Assembly (NCBI GenBank): GCA_001557505.1
Contig: LSAX01000004.1
Coordinates: 434,001 to 498,000 of the forward strand
Source of the DNA: Reticulascus tulasneorum
Lineage: Eukaryota; Ascomycota; Sordariomycetes; Glomerellales; Reticulascaceae
DNA length: 64,000 bases
Direction: 5' to 3'
The notes under the pieces are model-generated. The model did not search any database and was not told where the DNA came from. It saw nothing but the letters and a program-made list of their open reading frames with translations. Numbering within the stretch: the first letter of the stretch is position 1; each line of letters starts with the position of its first letter. Both the position numbers and the translations under genes were made by a program. This document shows, in pieces, positions 33,585 through 44,410 of the stretch.

Positions 33585-34975
33585 TCACGCAGCCACTTTG
33601 ACAGCAACTTGCTTCACAGGCCATTGCAGCCAAGCCCTATCATCGCCATGGAGCAACTCTTGTATTGCTTTCAGGATGCACTCAGCCCAGCCACAGATGA
33701 ACCACAAATACTCCAATTCTCTCAAGAGGACTACGGCATGGGCGAGGATGATCAAAGCGACAGGCTGTCTTTGTTGGAGACAAGCAACAAAACCAGAGTC
33801 CAGGCGGTAAAACCAGACAAAAATGACTTGTTCCACCGAGTCTTCTTGCTCCGGTGGACCCTCCCTCCCATACGCAGCCTCAAAACACATTTCAAGACTT
33901 CTCAGGGCTGTGGTGTGAATTTACAACTCCTTCCCACTACGTTGCGATATATACTGCCGAAGAGAATCAAACTGAGATTCCCACTCCGGTCGGCTAGCTG
34001 CGCGATTCCTGGCTGTTGGTGATGGTGTGTGCTTGGCCAAGTGGTTTTCCCCGTCGCCAGGGTTCCTGACAATAGCACACCGGAACCGACTTGTTCCATG
34101 ATTGAGCGCACGCCTCGCAGCATCAGGAACCAGGGAGAAACCTCAGCTTCCCCAAATACAAGGAAATCCCCTTGCGATGGGCCTTTGGCGAAGGTGTAAA
34201 AGCAGACGACAACAGCTGACAAATACACCGCTTGGCAGTTGTTCGCATCTAGCTGTTGGAGTGCATTTGTAGATCCGCTCAGGCCAGCCTCGAAATGGCG
34301 CTCCCCAAGGGCGATGTACCGAGGCTTACTATCGGGGTTTACGTGTGCGAGATGAAGCGCAGAGAGTCCAAGCACGAGATGCAGCACGAATGGGTGCTTG
34401 TTGGCTATGCTTATAATGTTCGCTCGCCAGAACTCCTCCTTGGCTACTGGGCCTGGGAGGTCAACACAGGTTGAATTGAGAAACTGATGGAAAAGCTCGA
34501 AATCTGCAAGGTTGAGATCCGGACGGGGGAATTTGCCCGGGCAAAAAGCGTCAACATCCGGTACTGATCGATGGTATCCCGAGTCTTCAACCGGATTTGG
34601 GTGCAGTGAGCTGCTCCAGGTCTTCCGCGGTCTTCCCCTTCCCCGAGTTACTTTCGGTGTCTGGCCTTTCTCATTTGGCGAGTTGGATCCTTGTTGCTCG
34701 AATGACGTTGCTGGCGATAAGTCAAGACTGCAGCGCAAACCGAACTTGGCACAATTCCCACAAGTTGGGCGGGTTTCGCTGCACTTTTTCCATGTCAGCA
34801 GGTGGACAGAGAAGACTGTCGTCGACACTCGGATGTCCAGAGAGACAAAAGGTTCTAAACTAAGCGTGCTCACCTTTACATGCCGTCTCTTGCAATTGGC
34901 ACATCCGTTTCTGGACTTTCTGGTGGCATGTCCTTTGCTCTTGGGTTGAGCCGAGTTCATCTTCTCCCAAGCCAT
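33585..34975 (-). CDS. Zn2Cys6 transcription factor with a disturbed C-terminal half
   Basis: The zinc cluster (GCANCKRRHVK, then CSETRPTCGNCAKFGLRC) is split by an intron at 34873-34784. This intron is 90 bp and stop-free in frame, so retention would insert 30 residues into the cluster. The middle (about 34700-34060) matches sterol-regulator (UPC2)-like factors (FELFHQFLNSTC; HPFVLHLVLGLSALHLAH; LLRGVRSIMEQVGSG). Beyond about 34060 the family-like text continues in another frame (PEWESQFDSLRQYISQ), meets an in-frame TAA at about 33921, and resumes as LRSLEMCFEAAYG to ALIILAHAVVLLRELE and WLQWPV. Weak extra introns could bridge this, or the gene is damaged. It lies upstream of, and divergent from, the RTA1-like gene. 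Confidence 0.6.
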
Positions 34976-35924
34976 GGATCGGGACAGAGTCGATAGATCG
35001 AGCTACCATCCAATGGCGAAAGCGGCAACTGCGATACGAGGGCCAATAAGCAAATAAGCGTATCCGGAGCCCCGAGGTGTGGGCTGGAGGATCTTAAGTT
35101 TGTGCTCTCCTGGGTGAATCAACGTGAACCAAGGGGGAGGGTGACACGCGTCACAATGTCTCCATCAAACTAAGGGGGCAGCTAGGACAACCCGCAGTTT
35201 CGGGTGGGATGTGGGGGGAAGTGGCTTACTGCAAACAGACTGTACACCAGTGGTTGCGACTCCCGTGAGGATCAGTTGAATATCTGATCGGGCTACGATA
35301 TCATGTCAAACATTTCAAGGCACCTATTTGTGCGTCTGCACTCCCTTGAAGCATTGTTCAAGTCACCCCTGGAGCAGTTGCTATCCATCGCGCCAGGCAC
35401 CTAGTGATGTCGGCCGAGGTTCAGTACACCTTGACCGTGGACAGCATACGTCCCGGGTCGTTCAAAGCTACCTACCTTACCTAAGTGGGTAGGCGGCCAG
35501 GAGACCCACGCAACCGTCGAGCTAATTACAGGCCACTCACCGCTGAAAACCGGGTTGTCAAGTCTACGGCTCCAGCGCATTGGAGCCCTATAGCTCCCCT
35601 GTAAGAACGGGCGACGCCAAGAGATCGATCATGTATGTCATGGAGCGTTCATGCCCTTTTACGAGAAATCGAATATTCGTATACGGTTTCACTTGCCGAC
35701 AACCACTGCAAGATCTACTGACGAACTACCTATTGATGTGAACGTATATATTGACAATCAAACCCGCATAAATAGCACGGCTCATACTCCAATTTAGTAC
35801 GAAATCGATCGAGTCTTCTCAACTCAATTACTCTCAAAAAAACGACCTGTGCGATACTTTTCTCTGCTTCGCCACAAGCCTGCCATACCCTCGTTCTAAA
35901 TCCTCGAAACCGAAGCGCAACACC
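34976..35924. promoter_or_regulatory. divergent promoter region (Zn2Cys6 factor / RTA1-like gene)
   Basis: About 950 bp between divergently read genes. A short box ctacctaccttacctaag lies near 35470. No open frame of note was found. A regulator next to the gene it controls is a common fungal layout, but this is inference. Confidence 0.35.
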
Positions 35925-36985
35925 ATGGATATCACGCTCATCCAGAACCCGGAAGGCAATATTACGGGAGCTATTTTCTTCCCTTACTCACCCTCTCAAC
36001 CGGCTGCATACGCTTTCGTGGCCATGTTCAGTCTCGTCACACTTGCACATTTCCTCTACATGTTCCCCCTGCGGTCGTGGTTCTTTATATGCTTCATTAT
36101 AGGCGGGATATGTAAGTGACTAACCCCACAGATGGAGTGCAAATGACTTCGTCAACCGCCAGGTTTCCAGACTCTCAGCTAACGGCCGCAGGCGAAGCAT
36201 TTGGCTACTACGGTAGGGCATTGGCCCATAACGATACCACAAGAGTCGGTCCTTGGATGTTGCAAAATGTACTTATACTCGGCGCACCCACTTTCTTCGC
36301 AGCTACCGTCTACATGACCCTCGCGCGGTTCATTAAAGCCCTGGAAGCCGAAGAATTTGCGATGATCGGTCCCCGATATATTACCATCATCTACATCCTG
36401 ATCGACGTCCTCTGCTTTATAAGTCAGTTTGCCGGCGCAGCTATCCAGGCATCGGGTGACCAGAAAGTCATCGAAATCGGAAATAAGGCTATTCTTGGGG
36501 GACTCATATTCCAAATCGTGGCCTTTGCCTTTTTCCTGTTGATCGCTTGGCGCGTTTCCTCTCGGTTGTCACGGAGGCCCGAAGGGTACGCGAGCAATCT
36601 TGGGCTGAATGGCGGTTGGAAGAAACACCTCTGGGCGTTGTACTTTGTCAGTGTGCTGTTCATCGTCAGAAGCATGGTACGTGCTATTGAGTATGCCCAA
36701 CAGGCAAGTGGTGGGAGCTTTTCGTTTGCCACGGAAATGACCAATGGCACCATCTTATACCCCGACAAAGATGAGAGTGGGAAGATTGGGAACACCGAGG
36801 CATATCTCTATGGTTTTGATGCTGGCCTGATGCTCTTGGTGGCCCTTACCTTCCTCGTCATTCACCCCGGCAGACTTATCAAAAGATCTAGGGAAAACAT
36901 CAGAGAAGTCAAGGATCAGGACAAACAGGTGAGACGTGTTCGTACCAGCGAAGTGTTGGAAACCCCAGGAGGCTACAGAATATAA
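35925..36985 (+). CDS. RTA1-like seven-helix membrane protein
   Basis: Exons 35925-36111 and 36192-36985 give 326 residues. The family signature is clear: an N-terminal helix after YSPSQPAAYAF, EAFGYYGRAL, VLILGAPTFFAATVYMTLAR, the FISQFAGAAIQASG stretch and the IVRSMVRAIEYAQ helix with E near the last loop. Seven hydrophobic helices are counted. Fungal relatives (Rta1, Rsb1) are plasma-membrane proteins linked to resistance to sterol-directed drugs and sphingoid-base export. The neighbouring UPC2-like regulator fits a sterol or lipid-stress role, by inference. Confidence 0.9.
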
Positions 36986-37907
36986 TGGTTTGGGAGGACA
37001 TGTCATACTTGAATGTGAGCTATTCATCTCGTCTGGAGAGTTTGGGCCTATACGTAAATGGCATATTGGCAAGAAATAGGCTCCTTGTATTTCGAATGTT
37101 TATTATTTGGAATAAATGTCCGAAGTCTTCAGAAATACACGTTTATGAGTTAGACATGATGCACTTCTCGACTATAGATGATGTCGCCTACAGTATGCAT
37201 ATAGGAAAGAAGTCATGGCAGTCGGTCACTTGCATCGTATAGACGAAATCGGTATGCAGATGCACGTTGCATGGATAAGTTTGGACATTTATACACATGC
37301 AGTATGCCGGCTTCCGCTCCGAGCAAGCAAAAGTAGATGCACGCCTAAACTTGGATACTATCCATGATGTTCTGTCTCGAGGAACACCAGTGTGAATCAA
37401 TCCATAGAAACGACATTTGCTCTGAGCGCGGCGGATGCGAATCTGTATATGACCGCGAGTTAAGCCCGACCACACTCGCCCGCACAGGGCAATGCCGAGG
37501 CAGCTGATTAGCGCAACCTCTGCCGTCTAACTAGCTGACGTGTCACGCCTGCAAAATTGCCCCGATCTCCCACGCGAAAGTACTCTGTAACGCCCGTGCG
37601 GTCCACTCTCTAATACCACCAGCCCCTGCGGCATGTGCCCCCATTCAACGTAGGCAGGTCGTAAAGTAGCCAAACCCGGGGCGAGGCTTGTTGGAAGGAT
37701 TCTCTGCATATAGGGCGTAATAAGCACTAGTGCCTTCGAACCTTGGGACTGGCCTGGCCCTTTTGTTATCATGCATGCAAAACTGAGTACGTAAGCAATT
37801 TAATACTCACCCACCAACTTTCTTATAGGGACCAATTTCTTCACCTTCAAGCATCCGACGACCCCCTCGCCTTGAAGCCTTGGAGCGAAGCCATTAAGAC
37901 ATACACA
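36986..37907. other. intergenic region
   Basis: It holds the 3' flank of the RTA1-like gene and the promoter of a Zn2Cys6 gene. Short frames only; nothing recognised. Confidence 0.5.
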
Positions 37908-39738
37908 ATGCCATCCTCAAGCAGTGATGAGACAATAGTTGCACCTAGGAAGAAGCCGCCAACTCGGTATTATCCATCAAGCATGTCCCACAGATCATCA
38001 CTTAGTTTGCTAATATGTCTACAGCAAAGAGCCACACCCGGCGCAGCCGCAGGTCATTATATTTGCACTGAACCAGAGGTCTCAAGTGCATCGGGCCGGC
38101 GGAAAGAGAACTCGCAATGGATGCATTACTTGCAAGTGAGTCTGGATCCACCTCCTCCCGTGAGTGTCCGTTCTGATGGCCCATAGACGACGCCACGTGA
38201 AATGCGATGAGACCAAGCCGAAGTGCAAAAGGTGCTTGAGCTTTCGCGACGGCCGTTGTCAAGGATACGACGACGTATCTGAGGGCGCTTCTATTACCCG
38301 GACAGATGAAGACTCGCGCAGGTTAAGACAACCCGGCTACGAGACTCTCATTTTCTCCAACTCCGGCGAGCTAAACTACTTTGATTTCTGGAGGAACCTC
38401 GTTGGCCGGATCTATCTCTTCCCATCGGAGAACATGGCGCAAGTCCTCCCGCAGCTCGCGCTCCAGTCGCCAGCCATCAAGCACGCCGCCCTCGCGGCAG
38501 CCGCCATGGCCCGCGCAATAATACCGAACTTGAAGCGGAAAACTCGGGATCAGCTGAAGGGGAACGGGCCACATTATGAGTTGGCTCTCAAGCACTACGG
38601 CCTTGCCATTCACCTGCTTCGGACGTCACAGGTGGATAAGGACAACCTCCTATTGGCAATCATCACATGTGTGATATTCGTAATGTTTGAGTGTCTTCAC
38701 GGAGATCGGAACGCGGCACTGGGCCATATCAATCACGGTTATAAGATGATGGATCACTATTTAGAGTCACGATCGTTTCTCGAAGACTCGCATGCGACGG
38801 ATTCGGTCAAGATGTTGTGTGACGATGTGGCATGGATCTTCCATGGGCTGACAATGCAGGCCTGGACACACAATATCTTGCACTCCAAAGATGAGATTCA
38901 GTGGTGCTGCCGGGGGAGAAATCGTCAATTCGCAGTGGACGAGGTGCCGGACACATTTGGCACCATTCACAGCGCGCGACGTTGGTGGAGGGTGACGCAG
39001 CATCATATTCTCCACCACTGTCCCATATTTACCGGCCTCCACGTTACCGGCATGACCAGCCAGATGTTGGTTGGAAGCTATGCGGGCAACTGGGCACAGC
39101 GGAAACAAGGCCAGCAAGATTTACTGGGCGTAAGGGACGAGCATCTGGGATATCTGGATCGGTGGCAAGACGCATTTCAACCTCTGTGGGACAAAATCCA
39201 GAATGAACTATCGGCCGATAACCAGGCTTTTGTTGAGGCGTGTGGCTTACAGGCACAGTTCCTGCTCTTGAAAAAGGACATCCTAAGCAAGCACTCCAAT
39301 GCTATTGACGACATAGAAGACGTGACACCGCCCTTCGCGGAGATAGTGCGTCTCACCAAGGTGACACTTGCAGCCCAGTCAAACTGCAATGGCTGCACGG
39401 ATGTTTTCAGCATGGATAACGGGCCGACGTGGCTTCTGTTTGCGACAGCGATGCGGTGTCGCGACAGAGACGTGAGGGAGGAGGCCATCGGGCTTCTCGA
39501 GAAGTATCCGCGTAGAGACGGACTGTGGGATAGCCGAACATTCCTAGCTATGACGAGGAGGAATCGAGGGGTCGAGATTACGGAAGGACTCGACCAGTAC
39601 GCCAACGACCCGGAGGGGCGGATGACGCAGCGTGAGGCATACTTCGATCAGGACGGCGTAGTGAGTGGGATCATTAGGACGAAGGATCCTGTGTCGTCTA
39701 AATGGAAGGCGATGCGCGTAGAGCTGCTTGATGGGTGA
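37908..39738 (+). CDS. Zn2Cys6 transcription factor
   Basis: Exons 37908-37966, 38025-38135 and 38187-39738 join in phase to 573 residues. The zinc cluster is built across the second intron: GCITCKRRHVKC then KPKCKRCLSFRDGRC (C53, C56, C63, C70, C73, C81). An N-terminal basic stretch (GGKRTRNG) precedes it. The rest is an alpha-helical fungal factor domain (HAALAAAAMARAI; YGLAIHLLRTS; ITCVIFVMFECLHGDRNAALGHINHG), the acetyl-CoA-like/aflatoxin-regulator-type arrangement seen in many C6 regulators. It is nuclear; targets are unknown. The next gene (pdx-2) is convergent, 85 bp away. Confidence 0.85.
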
Positions 39739-39823
39739 TATTATGATCACATAAGCACGTTAATATCCACGTCTATAAGCAGCCGAGTTCTATATTGTCC
39801 AACACCCCGCGAAGGCTCTACAA

Positions 39824-40723
39824 TCATCGGCTGGCCGCCAACGCCTGCTGTAACCACCACAGATGTATGCGCCAATCCTGCGTCAGCTCGGGGTGAAAAC
39901 TGGTCCCAAACACATTCCCCTGCCTCACCGCAACGATATCGCCCTCATCTGGACCTCCACCGACCTCCGCGTTCCCCTTCAACTTGCTCCGGATCCTCCG
40001 CCCAGGCAGAATACCGAGGATCTCCACATTCTCGCCCATTGCTTGCATTGCAACCTCGTCCCTCGGCTTCTTCGACGGCGCGACGATGTGATCCTCAGTG
40101 GCGGGCTGGCTTCCTTCAACGTGGGGCAGGATTTCTTCCACGATGGGTGCGCGGATGAAGATGGCGGGGAATGGGGCTGGGGGTTCACTTGATGGGGATG
40201 TGGATGAGAGGAAGGGCAGATCTAGGTCGGCGGCGAAGCTATCGATTTGGCGACCGAAATGGTTTCTGTGCACGCGAACATCGAGACCGCCGATGAGTTC
40301 CTGGCCGCCTTTCATGGTATTGTTGGCCGCCTCGGCGAGGAGGATGAGGCCTGCACATGTCCCCCAGACCGGCTTGCGGTCAACCCTTAGCACAGTATTA
40401 GATACAAGAACAGCGTACACAAATGGCATACCGGCCGCTACTCACTTCACAAAGTCCCGCAGCGGTTCCAGCAACCCAGATCTAGCAGCGGCCAGCGAAA
40501 TGGCGGTGCTCTCGCCGCCCGGTATCACAAGCGCATCACACCGTTGCAAATCGTCCTGGTTCCGCACCTCAATGAAATCCATCTCTACCCCCAGCTCCAT
40601 CCCCGGCAGTCCGGCCAATGATGTGCCCCGCCCCATCTCGAGTTGCCTGCCGGCGGCACGCAGCAGGCCCAGATGCTCCAGGAATGCGCCTTGTAAGGCG
40701 AGAACACCCACCGTAAACACCAT
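39824..40723 (-). CDS. pdx-2: pyridoxal 5'-phosphate synthase glutaminase subunit (PdxT/SNO)
   Basis: Exons 40723-40446 and 40385-39824 (60-bp intron) give 279 residues. Class I glutaminase motifs are intact: GVLALQGAF at the start, GGEST, the nucleophile in GTCAGL (C103) and the FHPE pair (H257, E259). An insertion of about 40 residues between GLDVRVHRNHFGRQ and ILGILPG is typical of fungal members. The enzyme releases ammonia from glutamine for the PdxS partner in vitamin B6 synthesis. The partner gene is divergent, 609 bp away, the same layout as the yeast SNO/SNZ and Neurospora pdx pairs. Confidence 0.95.
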
Positions 40724-41332
40724 TACGGGGCTTCTCTATGCGGTAGAATTGTGGGTAACTTGAACGACAGTCGGTTTCTGACGATGCTATTCCGATGTTA
40801 GGTGGTTTTCAACTTCGTTTCCTCAGTTGATGGGTTTTTGATGCAGTCCCCGACCTTCCGCATATGGGCCGCTTGCCATCGGGATTTGAAGAGGACTAGA
40901 AAATTTCTTACTTTCCGAGATCGGGCCCGCTATATAACCGCGGTTGACTCATCATGCTCACCACCAGTCGTTTTTCACGCCTTTTCCCTCTGGGCGCTCC
41001 GTCGTTTGACGCTTTCACATCGTCACACTTGATCATTTTCAACGATAATAGCTTTACATCTGTAAATACGAGAGCCTCGGAGACGCATCATCGATATTCC
41101 TTTCATTGCCCATATCATTCGCCTTTGCTAGCCAACCGGCGCCATTCCATTTCATCCGACGCTGGCCGCTTAAACAAGCAGCCCTGTAAATCTCTATCCC
41201 GCGGCCATTTGATATTGGGAAGCTGTCAAGAACGCCCTTCAAGGTCCCAAAATACATACCTCCGCGGGGAATACATACATTTATAAATTCTAAACCCGGT
41301 AATCAGTTGCTCGACTTCCCCGTCTACTCACC
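40724..41332. promoter_or_regulatory. bidirectional pdx-2/pdx-1 promoter
   Basis: A 609-bp divergent promoter. It contains a TATA-like tatataa at 40931-40937 and a perfect TGACTCA at 40945-40951, the binding site of Gcn4/CPC1-type bZIP factors. Yeast SNZ1/SNO1 respond to Gcn4 (established knowledge); use of this site here is inferred. Confidence 0.6.
40945..40951 (+). promoter_or_regulatory. TGACTCA, Gcn4/CPC1-type site
   Basis: A perfect palindromic-core bZIP site, 222 bp upstream of pdx-2 and 382 bp upstream of pdx-1, a few bases past a TATA-like box. A 7-mer can occur by chance, but the context is suitable. Confidence 0.5.
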
Positions 41333-42369
41333 ATGACGGCCAACGACAGTACCCCCTCCCTCAACCTCGCTACCCCTGCAACAATGAACGGCTCAACTAC
41401 CAACGGCGGGGACAAGTCCACCTTCGCCATCAAAGCCGGTCTGGCCCAGATGCTGAAGGGTGGAGTGATCATGGACGTCGTTAATGCCGAGCAAGCCCGT
41501 ATTGCCGAGGCTGCCGGAGCCTGCGCCGTCATGGCATTGGAGCGAGTCCCGGCAGACATCCGCAAGGACGGCGGCGTGGCTCGCATGTCCGATCCAGCCA
41601 TGATCAAGGAGATCCAGGAGGCCGTGACCATACCCGTCATGGCGAAGGTGCGAATCGGCCACTTTGTCGAGGCACAGATCTTGCAAGCGCTAGGCATCGA
41701 CTACATTGACGAGAGCGAGGTGTTAACGCCTGCTGATGAGGCATATCACATCGAGAAATCTACCTTCGATGTTCCCTTTGTCTGTGGATGCCAGAACCTC
41801 GGGGAGGCTCTACGGTGAGTACTGTTGCTATCCTCTGTTACCCAATTTGACTCCCTTAATGGCCCATACTGATATTCCCCAGCCGAATCGCCGAAGGCGC
41901 CGCCATGATCCGTACCAAGGGCGAAGCTGGCACCGGCGACGTCGTTCAGGCCGTGAAGCATATGCGCACTGTGAATCGAGAAATCGCCCGCGCAAAGTCT
42001 GCCCTTCAGGAAGGCGGCGAGTCCGCCATTCGCGCTTTGGCCCGCGAGATCGGCTGCGACGCCGCCCTGCTCAAGCAGACGGCGACGCTGGGCCGCCTGC
42101 CCGTCGTCAACTTCGCGGCCGGTGGTGTTGCGACTCCCGCAGACGCGGCGCTGATGATGCAGCTGGGCTGTGACGGAGTGTTCGTTGGCAGCGGCATCTT
42201 CAAGTCTGGGGATGCGGCCAAGCGCGCGAAGGCGATTGTGATGGCAGTGACGCACTTTCGCGACGCCAAGGTACTAGCTGAGTGGAGCACAGATTTGGGG
42301 CCAGCCATGGTGGGCATCAACTGTGGCGATATCAAGGAAGGGGAGAAGTTTTCTGGGCGGGGATGGTAA
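41333..42369 (+). CDS. pdx-1: pyridoxal 5'-phosphate synthase subunit (PdxS/SNZ)
   Basis: Exons 41333-41814 and 41883-42369 (68-bp intron) give 322 residues. The active-site stretches are intact: [13 protein letters not shown] (Asp near 48), [13 protein letters not shown] (Lys 105, Schiff base with ribose 5-phosphate), [10 protein letters not shown] (Lys 173) and [16 protein letters not shown] for phosphate binding. The protein forms the dodecameric core that condenses ribose 5-phosphate, glyceraldehyde 3-phosphate and ammonia to PLP. About 25 extra N-terminal residues are variable among fungi. Confidence 0.97.
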
Positions 42370-44410
42370 ATCATGGGATTGGTAATGACTATGCGGGATT
42401 CCCTCATTCTGGGTGGGAAGCAAAAGTTCAACACGCTACCCGGCGTCTATCCTAGTCCGGGGTTTGCACAAAAAAAGTATTGCACATGTATCTTAGTCCA
42501 GAGACACGCAGTCGGGTGACTCTGAATGCTGAGTGTCAAATTCCGTGCATTTATTCGACTTTCGTTGGCATCGAAATAGCTCAGGCTGAGACATCAGCAA
42601 AAGGTTGTGGAGAAGAGACTGTATCGCAGTTCAAGTATTTGTTAGCAAAGAAATGCCATTCTCCATGTAGATAAGAAGTGGTATCTATTCGATCAATCTA
42701 GGAACATATACTAAGTATGAAGAATGTGGCAAGACATGCGAAGCCCGGCTGTCCTGTATCTACTCTTTGAATCGGCACTAGGCGCAGCCTCCCAGGGCTT
42801 TAATGATCCAGCCGCAGTAGAGACGGGTCTGAAGATCTAGCAGGCAGCCGACAACCTCAACTTGAAAACCAAAGCCAGGAATGTCTTTCAGCATTTTGAT
42901 ATCATCGATGATGGCCCGGTTGAGGACGCAAGCTCTTGTCAGTACCATTGATATGCAGAGGGCCATGGAATGCGTACTTGGTTATTTCACTGAATATCAC
43001 ATCTTTGATTGAAGACTCAATGCCAGGGTAGAGCTCATGATCTCGCAAGAACGGTTTTATCATCAACGTGGGTGAAACCACCCATCTACGGAAGCTTCTC
43101 TGCCTTTACAACCTAGGAGTTTCTGGAGGAGAATGAAGATGCAATGGTGTGGTGAAACCCATCGAAGGTTCCGATGTGGACAAGTAACTTTAGCACAGCA
43201 ACGCGCGGATAATATTCAGACCCTACCGCCAGCGTTCTGGATAGCTACTACCTCTTAAAGGCAGTCATCTTTGGTCTTCAAAAGTCCGGTCTCCTACGGA
43301 ACGCAACGACGTCGCATTACGTACCAACATGTCTGCTCCTCTAGTTAGCAGTAAGCGGCTCCATTTACTCGAAATGTGGGACCTGAATCTTCATGTAAGC
43401 TCCGGCACAGTTCTCATTTCCCTCGAGCAGTTGTTGCAGTAACGTCTGTTCGTTCGTCTGTGATCCGATTAGCGCTAACTTATTCAAGCAATATATCAGC
43501 GTAATTTCCTCGTTTTCGGGGCCATTCGGGGTTTGATGAATGCTGCAGTTGCCAATGATGATGTCCACCACTTCCATGAATCTCTCCATGAATCTCTCCG
43601 TGAGTCTCTTTGAGAAGGATGAGGAAGTGTCCCAACGTGTTGAAGTGACCCTAGTGCCATCTAAACAGAACCGCGAGACTGAGGGTCACAATTTCAACCT
43701 GCAATGAGTGCTGGGGCATTATCTCCGGCTTAGGAATGGATGGCCAAGACGCGGAGGTTCGTTTGAGCGACCCCTTTCGTCTGAGATCCGTTCCGCCAGG
43801 GCAGCCATAGCGAGGAACGCGAGCCCATAGAGTAATACGGATTAGTTATGCTTGTATTTAATTAGATGCTGCTCAATGCGCTATGCTCTCACGGGCATAG
43901 CACAGACCCTCCTGTCAGCGACTGCGAATTCCTGAAGAGGAAATAATTTAACATGTTATGTTTTCGGTGAACTGGCGATAACCGCCCCCAAACAGAAGTA
44001 CTTTTGCGAAGGATTCGGCATGATACCCATGGTCCCACGGACCAATCCGCCCATGCTGACGACTTTAGCTTTAACCAACTGCTGATGGGCTGGGCCAATT
44101 CTGCAGCAATTTCTTGGGAGTCCACAAATTGTGGCTGGGGCTGCAACGCATCAATCGTCTCAGGCTATTTGAATGCCCGCAGCTGCCTCCATTCCACGTT
44201 TCACAGAAAGTCTGCACACTACGTAACTCGCAAGGAGCGTGTTTGCTATGTACCTTCACATTTAGATACCACTTGCACCTCATCAAAATTGCATGCTTGT
44301 CTCGACGTAGCTACTTACGAACCTTGCAGAGCTTCTTCTACTTTACTTCGTACCTGGCTGGGTGCGAAGAACACAATCATCGGCCTCGTTCTCGATCCCG
44401 AACTCTCGAA
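42370..44410. other. long intergenic region with possible gene remnant
   Basis: About 2 kb. Minus-strand text at 42778-43770 looks coding in pieces and is listed separately as a possible pseudogene. The last 0.5 kb is the upstream region of the P450 gene. Confidence 0.4.
42778..43770 (-). pseudogene. possible decayed ankyrin-repeat-type gene
   Basis: Reading the minus strand, protein-like blocks lie in different frames separated by stops. One block runs about 43693-43365 (ERFMEVVDIIIGNCSIHQ; EEITLIYCLNKLALIG). Then come ankyrin-like scraps LLLTRGADMLVRN and TTPLHLHSPP, then MIKPFLRDHELYPGIES...YAFHGPL, and a final frame to 42778 (DDIKMLKDIPGFGF; LYCGWIIKALGGCA). No splice model joins them all. 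They may be a relic, or an intron-rich gene I could not resolve. Confidence 0.28.

Noticed and set aside
33558..34022. Plus-strand frame opposite the C6 regulator
   Set aside because: The minus-strand reading has clear factor-domain text (ALIILAHAVVLLRELE), so the plus-strand frame is a shadow.
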